From an uncultured Acidobacteriota bacterium (GTDB taxonomy: Bacteria; Acidobacteriota; Vicinamibacteria; Vicinamibacterales; UBA2999), in NCBI GenBank assembly GCA_902826515.1, contig CADEFD010000030.1, positions 1-43,115 on the forward strand: 43,115 bases of DNA. The letters are read 5' to 3'. Below, piece by piece: positions 7,295-15,711 of the stretch. The translations under genes and the position numbers were made by a program. The notes beneath the pieces are model-generated. The model saw nothing but the letters and a program-made list of their open reading frames with translations. It made no database searches and was not told the DNA's origin. The stretch's first letter is position 1. The number at the start of each line of letters is the position of its first letter.

Positions 7295-9742
7295 TCAGTC
7301 CTTCAGTTCGACGATCGTCGCGCCGCCGCCGCCCTGATTCGGCGGCGCCGGCGTGAACTTCATCACGAGCGGATGGCCCTTGAGGAACACCTCGAGGCCG
7401 CGGCGCAGGCTGCCGGTGCCGTGGCCGTGCACGATGCGAATCTCGCGGACGTCGGTGACGAGGGCGTCGTCGAGGCACTTCGCCACGCGGTCCACGGCCT
7501 GGTCGACCGTGCAGCCGATGACGTTCAGCTCGCTCAGCAGGCCCTCGCGCGGCGCCAGATCGATGTTCACGCGCACCGCCGCCGCCTGCTTCGACGCCGA
7601 CGGTGCCGCCGCGATGACGCGCAGGTCGGCCACCTTCGCGCGCATGCGCTTGCCGCGCACGTCTACTTCGGCGTTCCGGCCATCCACCGCCACGACGACC
7701 CCTTCGAGGCCCATGCCGCCCACCGTGACTCGCGCGCCCACCGTGACCGGACGCGCCGGTTCCGCGGGCGCGGCTGGTCCGGCACCCGGCTGGCGCAGGC
7801 CCTCGACGATGCGGTTCACGGCGGCGGCCGCTTCCGCCCGCGCGGAGCCGGCCTCGCCGGTGGAGACGGCGGCGCGGGCGGCGCGTGCCGAGGCCTGCTC
7901 GATGAGCGTCTCCGACTTCTCCTTGAGCTGCGCGATGACGTCGTCGATGTCCTTGCGCGCCTGTCGCAGCCGGTCGTCGAGCTTCTCGTTCACCCGTTTG
8001 GCGAGCCGGCCTTCCCGTTCGGCCACGGCGCTCTCGCGCATCCGCAGCGCCTGGTTCTGCTCGGCGAGCCCCGCGCGTTCGCGTTCGAGTTTGCGGCGTT
8101 CGGTGTCGAGAGCGCGGGCCTGCGCGTCCACCCGTTCGAGGTGGGCGTCGAGCCGCTTGCGATCGTCTGACAGGTGATTGCGCGCGGCAGCGATGACGGC
8201 GGCCGGCAGGCCAAGCCGCCGTGAAATTTCGATGGCGAGACTGCGCCCGGGAGCGCCGTAGATCAGGCGATAACTCGGCGCGAATGTGTGCGGATCGAAG
8301 GCGAAGGCCGCCGTGGTCACGCCGTCGGTGGCCGTGCCCCACGTCTTCAGCGCGTCGTAGTGCGTCGTCGCGAAGATGAGGGCGCCGCGTTCCTTGAAGT
8401 GCGCGATGATCGCGGTGGCGAGCGCGCCGCCTTCGGCCGGATCGGTGCCGGTGCCCACTTCGTCGAGCAGCACGAGCGCCGGGAGCTGCATGGCGCGGTC
8501 CATCGCCGCGATGTTGGTGATGTGCGCCGAGAACGTGCTCAGGCTCGCCGAAATCGACTGCTCGTCGCCGATGTCGGCAAAAAGCGTGCGGAAGACGGGC
8601 AGCGTCGAGCCCTCGGCGGCGGGGATGTGGAGCCCGGCCTGCGCCATGAGCGCGAGCAGGCCCGTGGTCTTGAGCGCCACCGTCTTGCCGCCGGTGTTCG
8701 GGCCTGTGATGAGGAGCACGCGCGACGGCGGCGTGAGCCGCACGTCCACCGGCACGGGCGTGGTGGCGCGCCGCTCCGCGGCGTCGTCGAGCCGGGCGAT
8801 GACCGCCGCCTGGAGCAGCGGGTGCCGCGCCTCGCGAAGTTCCAGGTGGCCGTTGGTCGAGAGCACCGGCTCGACCGCGTTCATGAGGTGCGCGAGACGG
8901 GCCCGCGCCTGCAGGAGGTCGAGTTCCTCGGCCACCGCCACGCTCACGCGGAAGTCGCCGGGGCGATGCCGGAAGCGGTCCGTCAGCTCGAGCAGGATGC
9001 GGAAGATCTCTTCGGCTTCCTCTTCTTCCGCGGCCACGATGTCGTTGTTGATCTCGACGCCGGCCATCGGTTCGAGGAAGAGCGTGGCGCCGGTGGCGGA
9101 CGCCCCGTGCACGATGCCCGGCACGCTGCCGCGATGTTCGGCGCGCACCATCAGCACGGCGCGGCCGTTGCGCTGCGTCACGACCGTGTCCTGCAGGTAT
9201 TTCGCGGTGTCGCGGCCCTTCACGAACTGCTCGAGCGTGGTGCGCAGCTTCGTGCGCTGCCGGCGCAGGCGTTCCCGGATGGATGCCAGGCGCGGGCTGG
9301 CGTCGTCGAGCACCTCGCCGTTCACGTCGATGGCCTTGCGCACGGCCGCCACTTCGTCGGTGAACGGGGCGAGGCGGGCCACCAGCGCCTGCAGGATCGG
9401 GAACGTGCCGGGGGCGCGGGCCACGGCCGCCTGCGCGTCGCCGATCGAGGCCACGAAATCCGCGAGGATGCGTAGTTGCAGTGCCTCGAGCGGACGGCCC
9501 TCGACCGCGAGCCCCTGCAGGGCCTGCTCCAGCCCGGCGCCGGCGCGCAGTGGAAACACGCCGTACTGCTCGACGTAGCGCACCGTCTCCGACGTGGCGG
9601 CGAGCGCCTGCGCGACGGTAGCGCGATCGGTCTGGGGCGCCTCGGTCCGCATCCGCGCCTTGCCCACGGGCGTCAGCGCGAAGCTGGCGAGGGCATCGAC
9701 GATGCGATCGAATTCGAGGGCGCGAAGGAGCGAGGGGTTCAT
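7295..9742 (-). CDS. mutS2: Endonuclease/ribosome-rescue ATPase MutS2
   Basis: An 815-residue MutS2. The core and clamp helices are followed by an ABC-type ATPase (Walker A GPNTGGKT at 347-354, then LVLLDEVGTGTDPAEGGALA), a long Ala/Arg/Glu coiled coil (about 520-640), a small KOW-like barrel and a C-terminal Smr domain. MutS2 proteins suppress homologous recombination and/or split collided ribosomes. In this Smr domain the nucleic-acid loop HGHGTGSLR is intact, but the usual LDLRG motif reads LNVIG, which may reduce nuclease activity. The gene starts 33 nt downstream of the larB stop and the spacer carries a GC-rich repeat; there is no clear Shine-Dalgarno. Confidence 0.96.
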   Translation of the reverse strand: MNPSLLRALEFDRIVDALASFALTPVGKARMRTEAPQTDRATVAQALAATSETVRYVEQYGVFPLRAGAGLEQALQGLAVEGRPLEALQLRILADFVASIGDAQAAVARAPGTFPILQALVARLAPFTDEVAAVRKAIDVNGEVLDDASPRLASIRERLRRQRTKLRTTLEQFVKGRDTAKYLQDTVVTQRNGRAVLMVRAEHRGSVPGIVHGASATGATLFLEPMAGVEINNDIVAAEEEEAEEIFRILLELTDRFRHRPGDFRVSVAVAEELDLLQARARLAHLMNAVEPVLSTNGHLELREARHPLLQAAVIARLDDAAERRATTPVPVDVRLTPPSRVLLITGPNTGGKTVALKTTGLLALMAQAGLHIPAAEGSTLPVFRTLFADIGDEQSISASLSTFSAHITNIAAMDRAMQLPALVLLDEVGTGTDPAEGGALATAIIAHFKERGALIFATTHYDALKTWGTATDGVTTAAFAFDPHTFAPSYRLIYGAPGRSLAIEISRRLGLPAAVIAAARNHLSDDRKRLDAHLERVDAQARALDTERRKLERERAGLAEQNQALRMRESAVAEREGRLAKRVNEKLDDRLRQARKDIDDVIAQLKEKSETLIEQASARAARAAVSTGEAGSARAEAAAAVNRIVEGLRQPGAGPAAPAEPARPVTVGARVTVGGMGLEGVVVAVDGRNAEVDVRGKRMRAKVADLRVIAAAPSASKQAAAVRVNIDLAPREGLLSELNVIGCTVDQAVDRVAKCLDDALVTDVREIRIVHGHGTGSLRRGLEVFLKGHPLVMKFTPAPPNQGGGGATIVELKD

Positions 9743-9745
9743 GGA

Positions 9746-9773
9746 GGGGCTCGGGTCCCGGGGCTCGAGGCCC
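9746..9773. repeat. GC-rich dispersed repeat, copy B
   Basis: GGGGCTCGGGTCCCGGGGCTCG followed by AGGCCC fills the larB-mutS2 spacer. It matches the unit at 3001-3035 and replaces the expected ribosome-binding site of mutS2. Confidence 0.6.
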
Positions 9774-9775
9774 GC

Positions 9776-10531
9776 TTACCGATGATTGATCAGAGAGGCC
9801 ATGCAGCCGGCGCCGAAGCCGTTGTCGATGTTCACGACGGCCACGCCGTTGGCGCAGGTGTTCAGCATGCCGAGCAGGGCGGCGACGCCGCCGAAGCTGG
9901 CGCCGTAGCCGACGCTCGTCGGCACGGCGATGACCGGCACGTTCACGAGCCCGGCGACGACGCTCGGAAGTGCTCCTTCCATCCCGGCCACGACGATGAT
10001 GACGCGGGCCGCGGCGAGGCGCTCGCGCTCGGCGAGCACGCGGTGGATACCGGCCACACCCACGTCGTAGATCCGCACGACGTCGTTGCCCATGATGTCG
10101 GCCGTGACCGCCGCCTCTTCCGCTACCGGCAGGTCGGACGTGCCGGCCGAGGCGATCGCGATGGTGCCGCTCGCCCGCGGCAGGGGCTTCCTGAGGGTGA
10201 TGGCGCGCGCCAGTTCGTGGTATTCGACTCCCGGCACCCGGGCTCGCACCGCCTCCCAGGCCTCGGCGCTGGCCCGCGTGACGAGCAGGGGAGCGTCGCG
10301 GGTGGCGATCCGGGCCGAAATCTCGGCAATCTGGGCCGGCGTCTTTCCAAGCCCCAGCACGACTTCCGGGAAGCCCTGCCGCACCGCCCGGTGGTGATCC
10401 ACCCGCGCAAAGCCCAGATCTTCGTAGGGTTGCCGCCGGAGTTCCTCCAGGAGCTGACCTTCCGCCTCGGCGGTGGCGATCGTGCCGGCCCGCACGCCGT
10501 CGAGGAGCTGCCGGATCTCACCTGGTGTCAT
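9776..10531 (-). CDS. larB: Nickel-pincer cofactor biosynthesis protein LarB
   Basis: A 251-residue LarB: an N-terminal helical part ([19 protein letters not shown], then [20 protein letters not shown]) and a C-terminal AIR-carboxylase (PurE-like) domain ([19 protein letters not shown], then NIDNGFGAG). LarB carboxylates and hydrolyses nicotinic acid adenine dinucleotide, the first step of the nickel-pincer nucleotide cofactor of lactate racemase and related enzymes. LarC, LarE and LarA are not in this window, so it is an orphan here. It is the first gene of a pair with mutS2. The shared upstream spacer is divergent with the glycosyltransferase gene. Confidence 0.95.
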   Translation of the reverse strand: MTPGEIRQLLDGVRAGTIATAEAEGQLLEELRRQPYEDLGFARVDHHRAVRQGFPEVVLGLGKTPAQIAEISARIATRDAPLLVTRASAEAWEAVRARVPGVEYHELARAITLRKPLPRASGTIAIASAGTSDLPVAEEAAVTADIMGNDVVRIYDVGVAGIHRVLAERERLAAARVIIVVAGMEGALPSVVAGLVNVPVIAVPTSVGYGASFGGVAALLGMLNTCANGVAVVNIDNGFGAGCMASLINHR

Positions 10532-10553
10532 GACTGTAATCGCCTGTGTTTCG

Positions 10554-10581
10554 TTGACTTAGCCGGACTGTCCAATATAAT
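10554..10581 (+). promoter_or_regulatory. Sigma-70-type promoter for the glycosyltransferase gene
   Basis: TTGACT (10554-10559), a 16-nt spacer and a perfect TATAAT (10576-10581). This is the best consensus promoter in the window. Transcription would begin near 10588, 33 nt before ATG 10621. Confidence 0.75.
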
Positions 10582-10620
10582 CGGAATTTGTTTCGCGCTT
10601 CGATCCGACGGCCATAGACC

Positions 10621-12132
10621 ATGACGCTCGCCGAGTCTCTCATTCTCGCGTCCTACTTCTTCGTGCTCGTGATCCTGGCCGTGTACGGGTGGCACCGCTA
10701 CTACATGGTGTACCTCTACATGAAGCACAAGCACGAAGTGCCCGTGCCGAAGGGGCACTTCGACGAGCTGCCGGTCGTCACGATCCAGCTCCCGCTCTTC
10801 AATGAGATGTATGTCGTCGACCGGCTGGTGGATGCCGTCTGCGCCATCGACTACCCGCGCGAGAAGCTCGAAATCCAGGTGCTCGACGACTCGACCGACG
10901 AGACCTGCGCGATTGCCGAGAACGCCGTGCGCCGTCACGCGGCCGCCGGCATCGACATCAAGTACATCCACCGCACCGATCGCTCGGGCTACAAGGCCGG
11001 CGCGCTCGAAGCCGCCATGTACGTGGCGCGCGGCAACTTCATCGCCATCTTCGACGCCGACTTCATCCCCGAACGCGATTTCCTCATGGCCACGGTGCAC
11101 CACTTCACCGACCCGAAGGTCGCGATGGTGCAGACGCGCTGGGGCCACCTGAACGAAGACTACTCGCTGCTCACGAAGATCCAGGCGATCCTGCTCGACG
11201 CCCACTTCGTGCTCGAGCATGGCAGCCGCAATCGCGGCGGCTGCTTCTTCAACTTCAACGGCACGGCCGGCATCTGGCGCCGCGAGGCGATCATCGACGG
11301 CGGCGGCTGGCAGCACGACACGCTCACCGAAGACCTCGACCTCAGCTACCGCACGCAGCTGCGCGGCTGGCAGTTCGTGTTCCTGCCGGGCCACGTGGCG
11401 CCGGCCGAGCTGCCCGTCGAGATGAACGCCTTCAAGAGCCAGCAGCATCGCTGGGCGAAGGGCTCCATCCAGACCTTCCTGAAGCTGATGCCGCGCATCC
11501 TGCAGTCGGATCAGCCCTTCAAGGTGAAGGCGGAGGCGTTCTTCCACCTCTCGGCCAACTTCAACTACCCGCTCATGTGCGTGCTGTCGGTGCTGATGGC
11601 GCCGTCGATGGTCATCCGCTACAACATGGGCTGGTACGAGATGCTGCTCATCGACATCCCGCTGTTCTTCGCGGCGACGGCGTCGGTGGCCAACTTCTAC
11701 ATGGTCTGTCAGCGGGAACTGCATCCGCAGAGCTGGACCGAGCGCCTGCGCTACCTGCCGATCCTGATGTCGATCGGCATCGGCCTCGCGGTCAACAACA
11801 CCAAGGCCGTGATGGAAGCGATCTTCCACAAGCCGAGCGAGTTCAAGCGCACGCCGAAGTACCGCATCGAAGGCACCGGCAACGGCGCCGGCGGCGGCGA
11901 GTGGATGGGCAAGAAGTACCGCCAGGCGGTGGCTATCCAGCCGCTCATCGAGCTCGGCCTCGGCCTCTACTTCACCGGCACGCTGTTCTACGCGCTGGCC
12001 AATGGCATCTACGGCACCGTGCCGTTCCTGATGTTGTTCCAGGTGGGCTTCCTCTACACCGGCCTGCTCTCGATCGTGCAGCAGTTCGGCGGCGACCTCG
12101 ACTTCAAGCCGGTCGCGAGCAAGCAGGTCTAG
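10621..12132 (+). CDS. Family 2 glycosyltransferase, cellulose-synthase/CslA-like membrane protein
   Basis: A processive-type GT2 enzyme of 503 residues. One N-terminal membrane helix (about 7-24) precedes the cytosolic GT domain with the four signatures: D89-D90 (VLDDSTDE), D145-A-D147 (FDADFIP), T236-E237-D238 (TLTEDLD) and Q274-QHRW278 (KSQQHRWAKG). The C-terminal part has about five membrane helices. This pattern fits cellulose synthase-like glucomannan/beta-glucan synthases that polymerise and export a beta-glycan. It lacks a PilZ domain, so direct c-di-GMP control is not visible. No BcsB- or BcsC-like partner is adjacent. The donor sugar and product cannot be told from sequence. I see no Shine-Dalgarno. 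Confidence 0.9.
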   Translation: MTLAESLILASYFFVLVILAVYGWHRYYMVYLYMKHKHEVPVPKGHFDELPVVTIQLPLFNEMYVVDRLVDAVCAIDYPREKLEIQVLDDSTDETCAIAENAVRRHAAAGIDIKYIHRTDRSGYKAGALEAAMYVARGNFIAIFDADFIPERDFLMATVHHFTDPKVAMVQTRWGHLNEDYSLLTKIQAILLDAHFVLEHGSRNRGGCFFNFNGTAGIWRREAIIDGGGWQHDTLTEDLDLSYRTQLRGWQFVFLPGHVAPAELPVEMNAFKSQQHRWAKGSIQTFLKLMPRILQSDQPFKVKAEAFFHLSANFNYPLMCVLSVLMAPSMVIRYNMGWYEMLLIDIPLFFAATASVANFYMVCQRELHPQSWTERLRYLPILMSIGIGLAVNNTKAVMEAIFHKPSEFKRTPKYRIEGTGNGAGGGEWMGKKYRQAVAIQPLIELGLGLYFTGTLFYALANGIYGTVPFLMLFQVGFLYTGLLSIVQQFGGDLDFKPVASKQV

Positions 12133-12147
12133 CGCGCCGGCACGCTC

Positions 12148-12693
12148 GTGCGCACGGCCACTGACACGCTCGACAGCGCGCGCCTCAGCGTGCGGCGCTT
12201 CACCCACGACGACCTCGATCTGCTCGCGCGGCTGCTCGGTGATCCGGTCGTGACGCGCCACCTGGGCGGCCCGAAGGATCGCGCCGGCGCCGAAGCGACG
12301 CTGCGCACGCGGGCCCTCGACTACTACGACGAGCATCCGGGCCTCGGCATGTGGGCCACCATCGAGCGCGCCAGCGGACGGGCCGTGGGCTTTCACGTGC
12401 TGAATCACATCCACGGCGAGCCCGACATCCAGGTGGGATACGCGCTCTTCCAGGAGGCGTGGGGCCGGGGTTACGCCACCGAGATGTCGGTGCGCCTGCT
12501 GCGCTACGGCTTCGAGGATCTCAGTCTGCCCACCATCTGCGCCATCACGAACCTCGACAACACGGCCTCGCAGCGCGTGCTGCTGAAGGCCGGCCTGACG
12601 CGTCAGGGCGAGCGTACGTTCTCGCACCCGGCGCTCGCCGGCGAAGGCCCGATGGCCTGGTTCGAAGCGCACCGCGCCACCTGGCAGTTGTAA
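12148..12693 (+). CDS. GNAT N-acetyltransferase, RimJ/RimL (Acetyltransf_3) type
   Basis: A 181-residue acetyl-CoA-dependent transferase. The first strand-helix unit is RLSVRRFTHDDLDLLARLLG; the acetyl-CoA loop lies around FQEAWGRGYATEMSVRLL, followed by ITNLDNTASQRVLLKAGL. This is typical of RimJ/RimL relatives that acetylate protein N-termini or small amines; the substrate is unknown. It starts at GTG 12148, 15 nt after the glycosyltransferase stop, so it is probably co-transcribed. The stop codon lies within the first arm of a REP-like inverted repeat. Confidence 0.85.
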   Translation: MRTATDTLDSARLSVRRFTHDDLDLLARLLGDPVVTRHLGGPKDRAGAEATLRTRALDYYDEHPGLGMWATIERASGRAVGFHVLNHIHGEPDIQVGYALFQEAWGRGYATEMSVRLLRYGFEDLSLPTICAITNLDNTASQRVLLKAGLTRQGERTFSHPALAGEGPMAWFEAHRATWQL

Positions 12694-12794
12694 CGGGGTC
12701 TGTCACGGTCACGGATTGCCTCGATCCCGGGACACGCCGTGACGGTGACAGACCCCGTTACAAATGGTGTCCGTGACAGACCCCGTTACAAATG
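12691..12794. repeat. REPIN-like inverted repeat plus direct repeat
   Basis: The arms 12691-12714 and 12737-12760 (starting TAACGGGGTCTGTCACGG) are 24-nt inverted copies with one mismatch around a 22-nt loop that contains TCCCGGGA. A 22-nt segment beginning GTGACAGACCCCGTTACA occurs at 12745-12766 and again, identically, at 12773-12794. The GGGGTCTGTCAC core resembles REP sequences mobilised by RAYT (Y1) transposases; no RAYT gene is present here. The element starts at the GNAT stop codon and ends just upstream of the -10 box of the amidohydrolase gene. It could also act as a transcription barrier, though it has no T-tract. Confidence 0.8.
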
Positions 12795-12802
12795 CCAGGT
12801 GT

Positions 12803-12808
12803 TATCGT
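12803..12808 (+). promoter_or_regulatory. -10 box 6 nt before the amidohydrolase start
   Basis: TATCGT, then GGCGCC, then GTG 12815. No ribosome site is present. The spacing predicts a transcript starting at the start codon. Confidence 0.5.
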
Positions 12809-12814
12809 GGCGCC

Positions 12815-14422
12815 GTGCTGACCCGTGTCTTCGCGCTCCTCGCCGTCCTCGCCGTCACTGCTGCCGGCGGCGACGGCGCGCTCCACGCCCGTCAGACGTC
12901 TGCGCCGGCGTTCGATGTGCTCATCACCGGCGGCCGCGTCGTCGATGGCACCGGCGCCCCGTGGTTCCGCGCCGATATCGGCGTGCGCGGTGACCGCATT
13001 GCCGCCATCGGCGACCTTCGCGCCGCCACTGCCGCAACCCGCATCGACGCCACGGGCCTGGTCGTGGCGCCCGGCTTCATCGACCCGCACGTCCACGCCC
13101 GCGAGCGGATCTTCGCCATCCCCACCGCCGAGGGCTACCTGCTGCAGGGGCTGACGACGGTGGTCGATGGCAACGACGGCAGCTCGCCGCTGCCGCTCTC
13201 GCCGTGGTTCGAGAAGGTGCAGGCGGCCACGGTGTCGCCGAACGTCGCGCTCTTCGTGGGCCAGGGCACGGTGCGCGAATCGGTCATGGGCTCGGCCAAC
13301 CGGAAGGCGACGCCGGCCGAAATCACGAAGATGCAGGCGATCGTCGCCGCGGCGATGCGCGAGGGCGCGATGGGGCTCTCGACCGGCCTCGCCTACGTGC
13401 CCGGCACCTTCACGCCCACCGACGAGATCGCGGCGCTGGCGCGCACGGCGCGCGAACACGGCGGCATCTACATCTCGCACATGCGCGATGAAGGCGGCGG
13501 CGTGCTCGACTCGGTGAAGGAGACGATCGCGATTGGCGAGGCCGCCGCGATCCCCGTGCAGATCAGCCATCACAAGGTGGGCGGCCGCAAGCAGTTCGGG
13601 CAGAGCGTGCAGTCGCTGGCGCTCATCGCCGCGGCGCGCGCCCGCGGCATCGACGTCACCTTCGACCAGTATCCGTACACGGCGTCGCAGACCGGCCTCT
13701 CGCTCATCTTCCCGCGCTGGGCGCTGGCCGACGACAGGCTCAACGAGCGTCTCGCGAGCGCCGGGCAGCGGCGCGAGATCAGGACCGGCATGTTGTCGTT
13801 CATCGACGAACGTTTCGGCGACGATCCGTCGCGCATTCAGCTCGTGCGCTGCGGTCACGATCCGTCGCTCGCGGGCAAGACGATCAAGGACCTGCTCGTG
13901 GCGGCGAAGCAGCCGCTCACACAGGGGAGCACGGCCGACATGGTCATCGAGCTGCAGCTCAAGGGCGGCTGCAGCGCCATCTTCCACGCCTACGATGAAC
14001 CCGACGTCGAGCGTCTCATGCAGTCGCCGTTCGGCATGATCGGGTCCGACGGCAGCCTCACGGCGCCCGGCGACGGCTCGCCGCATCCGCGCGCGTTCGG
14101 CACCTATCCGCGCGTGCTCGGCCACTATGTGCGCGAGCGCAAGGTGCTGACTCTTGAAGACGCGGTCCGCCGCATGACGTCGTTCCCGGCGGCGCGGCTC
14201 GGCCTCACCGAGCGCGGCCTGCTCAAGGCGGGCCTCATGGCCGACATCACCGTGTTCGATCCGGCGACCATCATCGACAAGGCGACCTTCACCGACCCGC
14301 ACCACTACTCGGAAGGTGTGCGCCACGTGCTCGTCAACGGCCGCGTGACGATTGCAGACGGCGTGCACACGGGCGTCCGCGCCGGCCGCGTGCTGCGCGG
14401 GCCGGGCGCAGCGAGCCGCTGA
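12815..14422 (+). CDS. Secreted N-acyl-D-amino-acid deacylase-like amidohydrolase
   Basis: A 535-residue amidohydrolase with a signal peptide (MLTRVFALLAVLAVTAAGG, cleavage probably after LHA). The chosen start is GTG 12815. The N-terminal beta-sandwich (DVLITGGRVVDGTGAPWFRA) leads to the metal-binding H92-V-H94 (GFIDPHVHARE). Later metal and catalytic segments are ISHMRDEGG, QISHHKVGG and IGSDGSL. The architecture is that of D-aminoacylases, which release D-amino acids from N-acyl derivatives. The usual GNCG, whose Cys binds zinc in characterised D-aminoacylases, reads G119-N-D121-G here, so D121 may replace that ligand. The gene stands alone between two repeat structures. Confidence 0.85.
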   Translation: MLTRVFALLAVLAVTAAGGDGALHARQTSAPAFDVLITGGRVVDGTGAPWFRADIGVRGDRIAAIGDLRAATAATRIDATGLVVAPGFIDPHVHARERIFAIPTAEGYLLQGLTTVVDGNDGSSPLPLSPWFEKVQAATVSPNVALFVGQGTVRESVMGSANRKATPAEITKMQAIVAAAMREGAMGLSTGLAYVPGTFTPTDEIAALARTAREHGGIYISHMRDEGGGVLDSVKETIAIGEAAAIPVQISHHKVGGRKQFGQSVQSLALIAAARARGIDVTFDQYPYTASQTGLSLIFPRWALADDRLNERLASAGQRREIRTGMLSFIDERFGDDPSRIQLVRCGHDPSLAGKTIKDLLVAAKQPLTQGSTADMVIELQLKGGCSAIFHAYDEPDVERLMQSPFGMIGSDGSLTAPGDGSPHPRAFGTYPRVLGHYVRERKVLTLEDAVRRMTSFPAARLGLTERGLLKAGLMADITVFDPATIIDKATFTDPHHYSEGVRHVLVNGRVTIADGVHTGVRAGRVLRGPGAASR

Positions 14423-14431
14423 TACTCCACT

Positions 14432-14472
14432 CGGGGTCAGACCCCTTACGAAACGCGTAAGGGGCCTGTCCT
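14432..14472. repeat. Palindromic GGGGTCAGACCCC element between convergent genes
   Basis: CGGGGTCAGACCCC opens the element. The arms CCCCTTACG (14442-14450) and CGTAAGGGG (14456-14464) form a perfect 9-bp stem with a 5-nt loop. It lies between the convergent amidohydrolase and alpha/beta-hydrolase genes. The sequence is reminiscent of REP/RAYT-type palindromes and of the element at 12691. There is no T-run, so classical intrinsic termination is unlikely. Confidence 0.65.
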
Positions 14473-14479
14473 CGCGTGG

Positions 14480-15637
14480 CTATTTCTGCAGCGGCTGGCC
14501 GGGCTTGACCGTCTGGCTGGGCGGCGGCGCCTCGCCGGTTTCCACCCAGCGCACCAGACGGTCGAAGGCGTCCTGCACGGTGGGGATGTAGGACGGGCCC
14601 TCGCGCATGGCGTTCGCCACGTCCGGGTCGAGGCCCATCCGCGAGGCGATGTACATGAACGACTGCGTGCCGTCGTCGTCGCCCGACATGTGCCACACGC
14701 CCTCGACCAGATACAGCCGATGCTTGTCGGCCGGTGACACGCGGGCGCGGTAGGCCTTGAGTTCCGTGATGACGAAGTCGTCCCACGTGCCGGCCACCTC
14801 GATGGTCGGCACGCGCACGACACCCGTCGAGTTGCCGGCCGCCCCGGGCGCCGGCGGGGCCGGATTGGCCGCCGCGCGCACCGCGCCTGACGCCGTGTAC
14901 GGCCACAGGCGCCGCGCCGCTACCGGCGTACCGATGGCCTCGGCGAACGCCACAACCTTGGGATCGGTGTCCGGCAGGCCGGGATGGGCCTTCGGGTCGA
15001 TGGACGGCCAGAGCGCCGCGAGACTGGCCTGGCGGGCCGTGCGCGTGGGCAGGTCGCCGTTGGCCCCGGCCACGATGACGACCCCGGCGTAGGGCGAACC
15101 CTGCAGTTCGGCCGCCGCGCGCGCGATGCCGCCGCCCATCGACAGGCCCAGCAGGTATCGCCGCGCCGGCGTACGGCCGAGGCGGCGCGCGATTTCGAAC
15201 GAGGCGAGGTTGCCGAACTGCGTCGTGAGGGCGAGGCCGTCGGCGGCGCTCATCGCGCCGTCGCGATCGACACTCGCATACGCGAACCCGCGCGACACGG
15301 CGTGGCGGCCGATGACGTCGTCGAGTGCGGTCTCATCGGTGCCGATGACATTGCCGCCCGGGTCGAAGTTGTTGCCGCCGGATCCGCCGTGCGCGCCGAT
15401 GACGAGCGCGCCGTTCCAGCCCGTGGCCGGGTAGCGGATGACGAAGCGCTTGGCCACCGGCGTGCCGGCGACGGCAAGCGGCACCGTGCCCTTCAGCTGC
15501 ACCCTGCCGGCGTCACGGCTTTCAGCAGCCGCCGCGAACGGACCAGCAGGCGCCTGCGCGCGGGCTGCGGACGCCGCGGCCGCGGCCGCGACGAGCACAC
15601 ACAGGAGCAATGGACGGACGCGGCAGCAGGTCGGCAT
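14480..15637 (-). CDS. Secreted alpha/beta-hydrolase (esterase-like)
   Basis: A 385-residue protein from ATG 15637 with a signal peptide (RPLLLCVLVAAAAAASAARA). The core has the alpha/beta-hydrolase fold: GALVIGAHGGSGG (oxyanion region), RYLLGLSMGGGIARAA (nucleophile elbow G-L-S-M-G), VEVAGTWDDF-like acid region and a late His (VEGVWHMSGDDD). It ends in a Pro/Gln-rich tail. The closest recognisable types are secreted esterases of the feruloyl-esterase/PHB-depolymerase kind; the substrate is not visible. It is transcribed divergently from citrate synthase (74-nt spacer) and no ribosome site is obvious. Confidence 0.8.
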   Translation of the reverse strand: MPTCCRVRPLLLCVLVAAAAAASAARAQAPAGPFAAAAESRDAGRVQLKGTVPLAVAGTPVAKRFVIRYPATGWNGALVIGAHGGSGGNNFDPGGNVIGTDETALDDVIGRHAVSRGFAYASVDRDGAMSAADGLALTTQFGNLASFEIARRLGRTPARRYLLGLSMGGGIARAAAELQGSPYAGVVIVAGANGDLPTRTARQASLAALWPSIDPKAHPGLPDTDPKVVAFAEAIGTPVAARRLWPYTASGAVRAAANPAPPAPGAAGNSTGVVRVPTIEVAGTWDDFVITELKAYRARVSPADKHRLYLVEGVWHMSGDDDGTQSFMYIASRMGLDPDVANAMREGPSYIPTVQDAFDRLVRWVETGEAPPPSQTVKPGQPLQK

Positions 15638-15699
15638 GAGGATGGTCGGCGTGACGGGCGAGGATAACACCGCCCCGCGGCCGGGCGCCGCGCCCCGAG

Positions 15700-15705
15700 T
15701 AAGAT
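15700..15705 (+). promoter_or_regulatory. -10 box 6 nt before the citrate synthase start
   Basis: TAAGAT, six bases (GCTGCC), then ATG 15712. I see neither a -35 element nor a Shine-Dalgarno. It predicts a leaderless mRNA. Confidence 0.5.
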
Positions 15706-15711
15706 GCTGCC

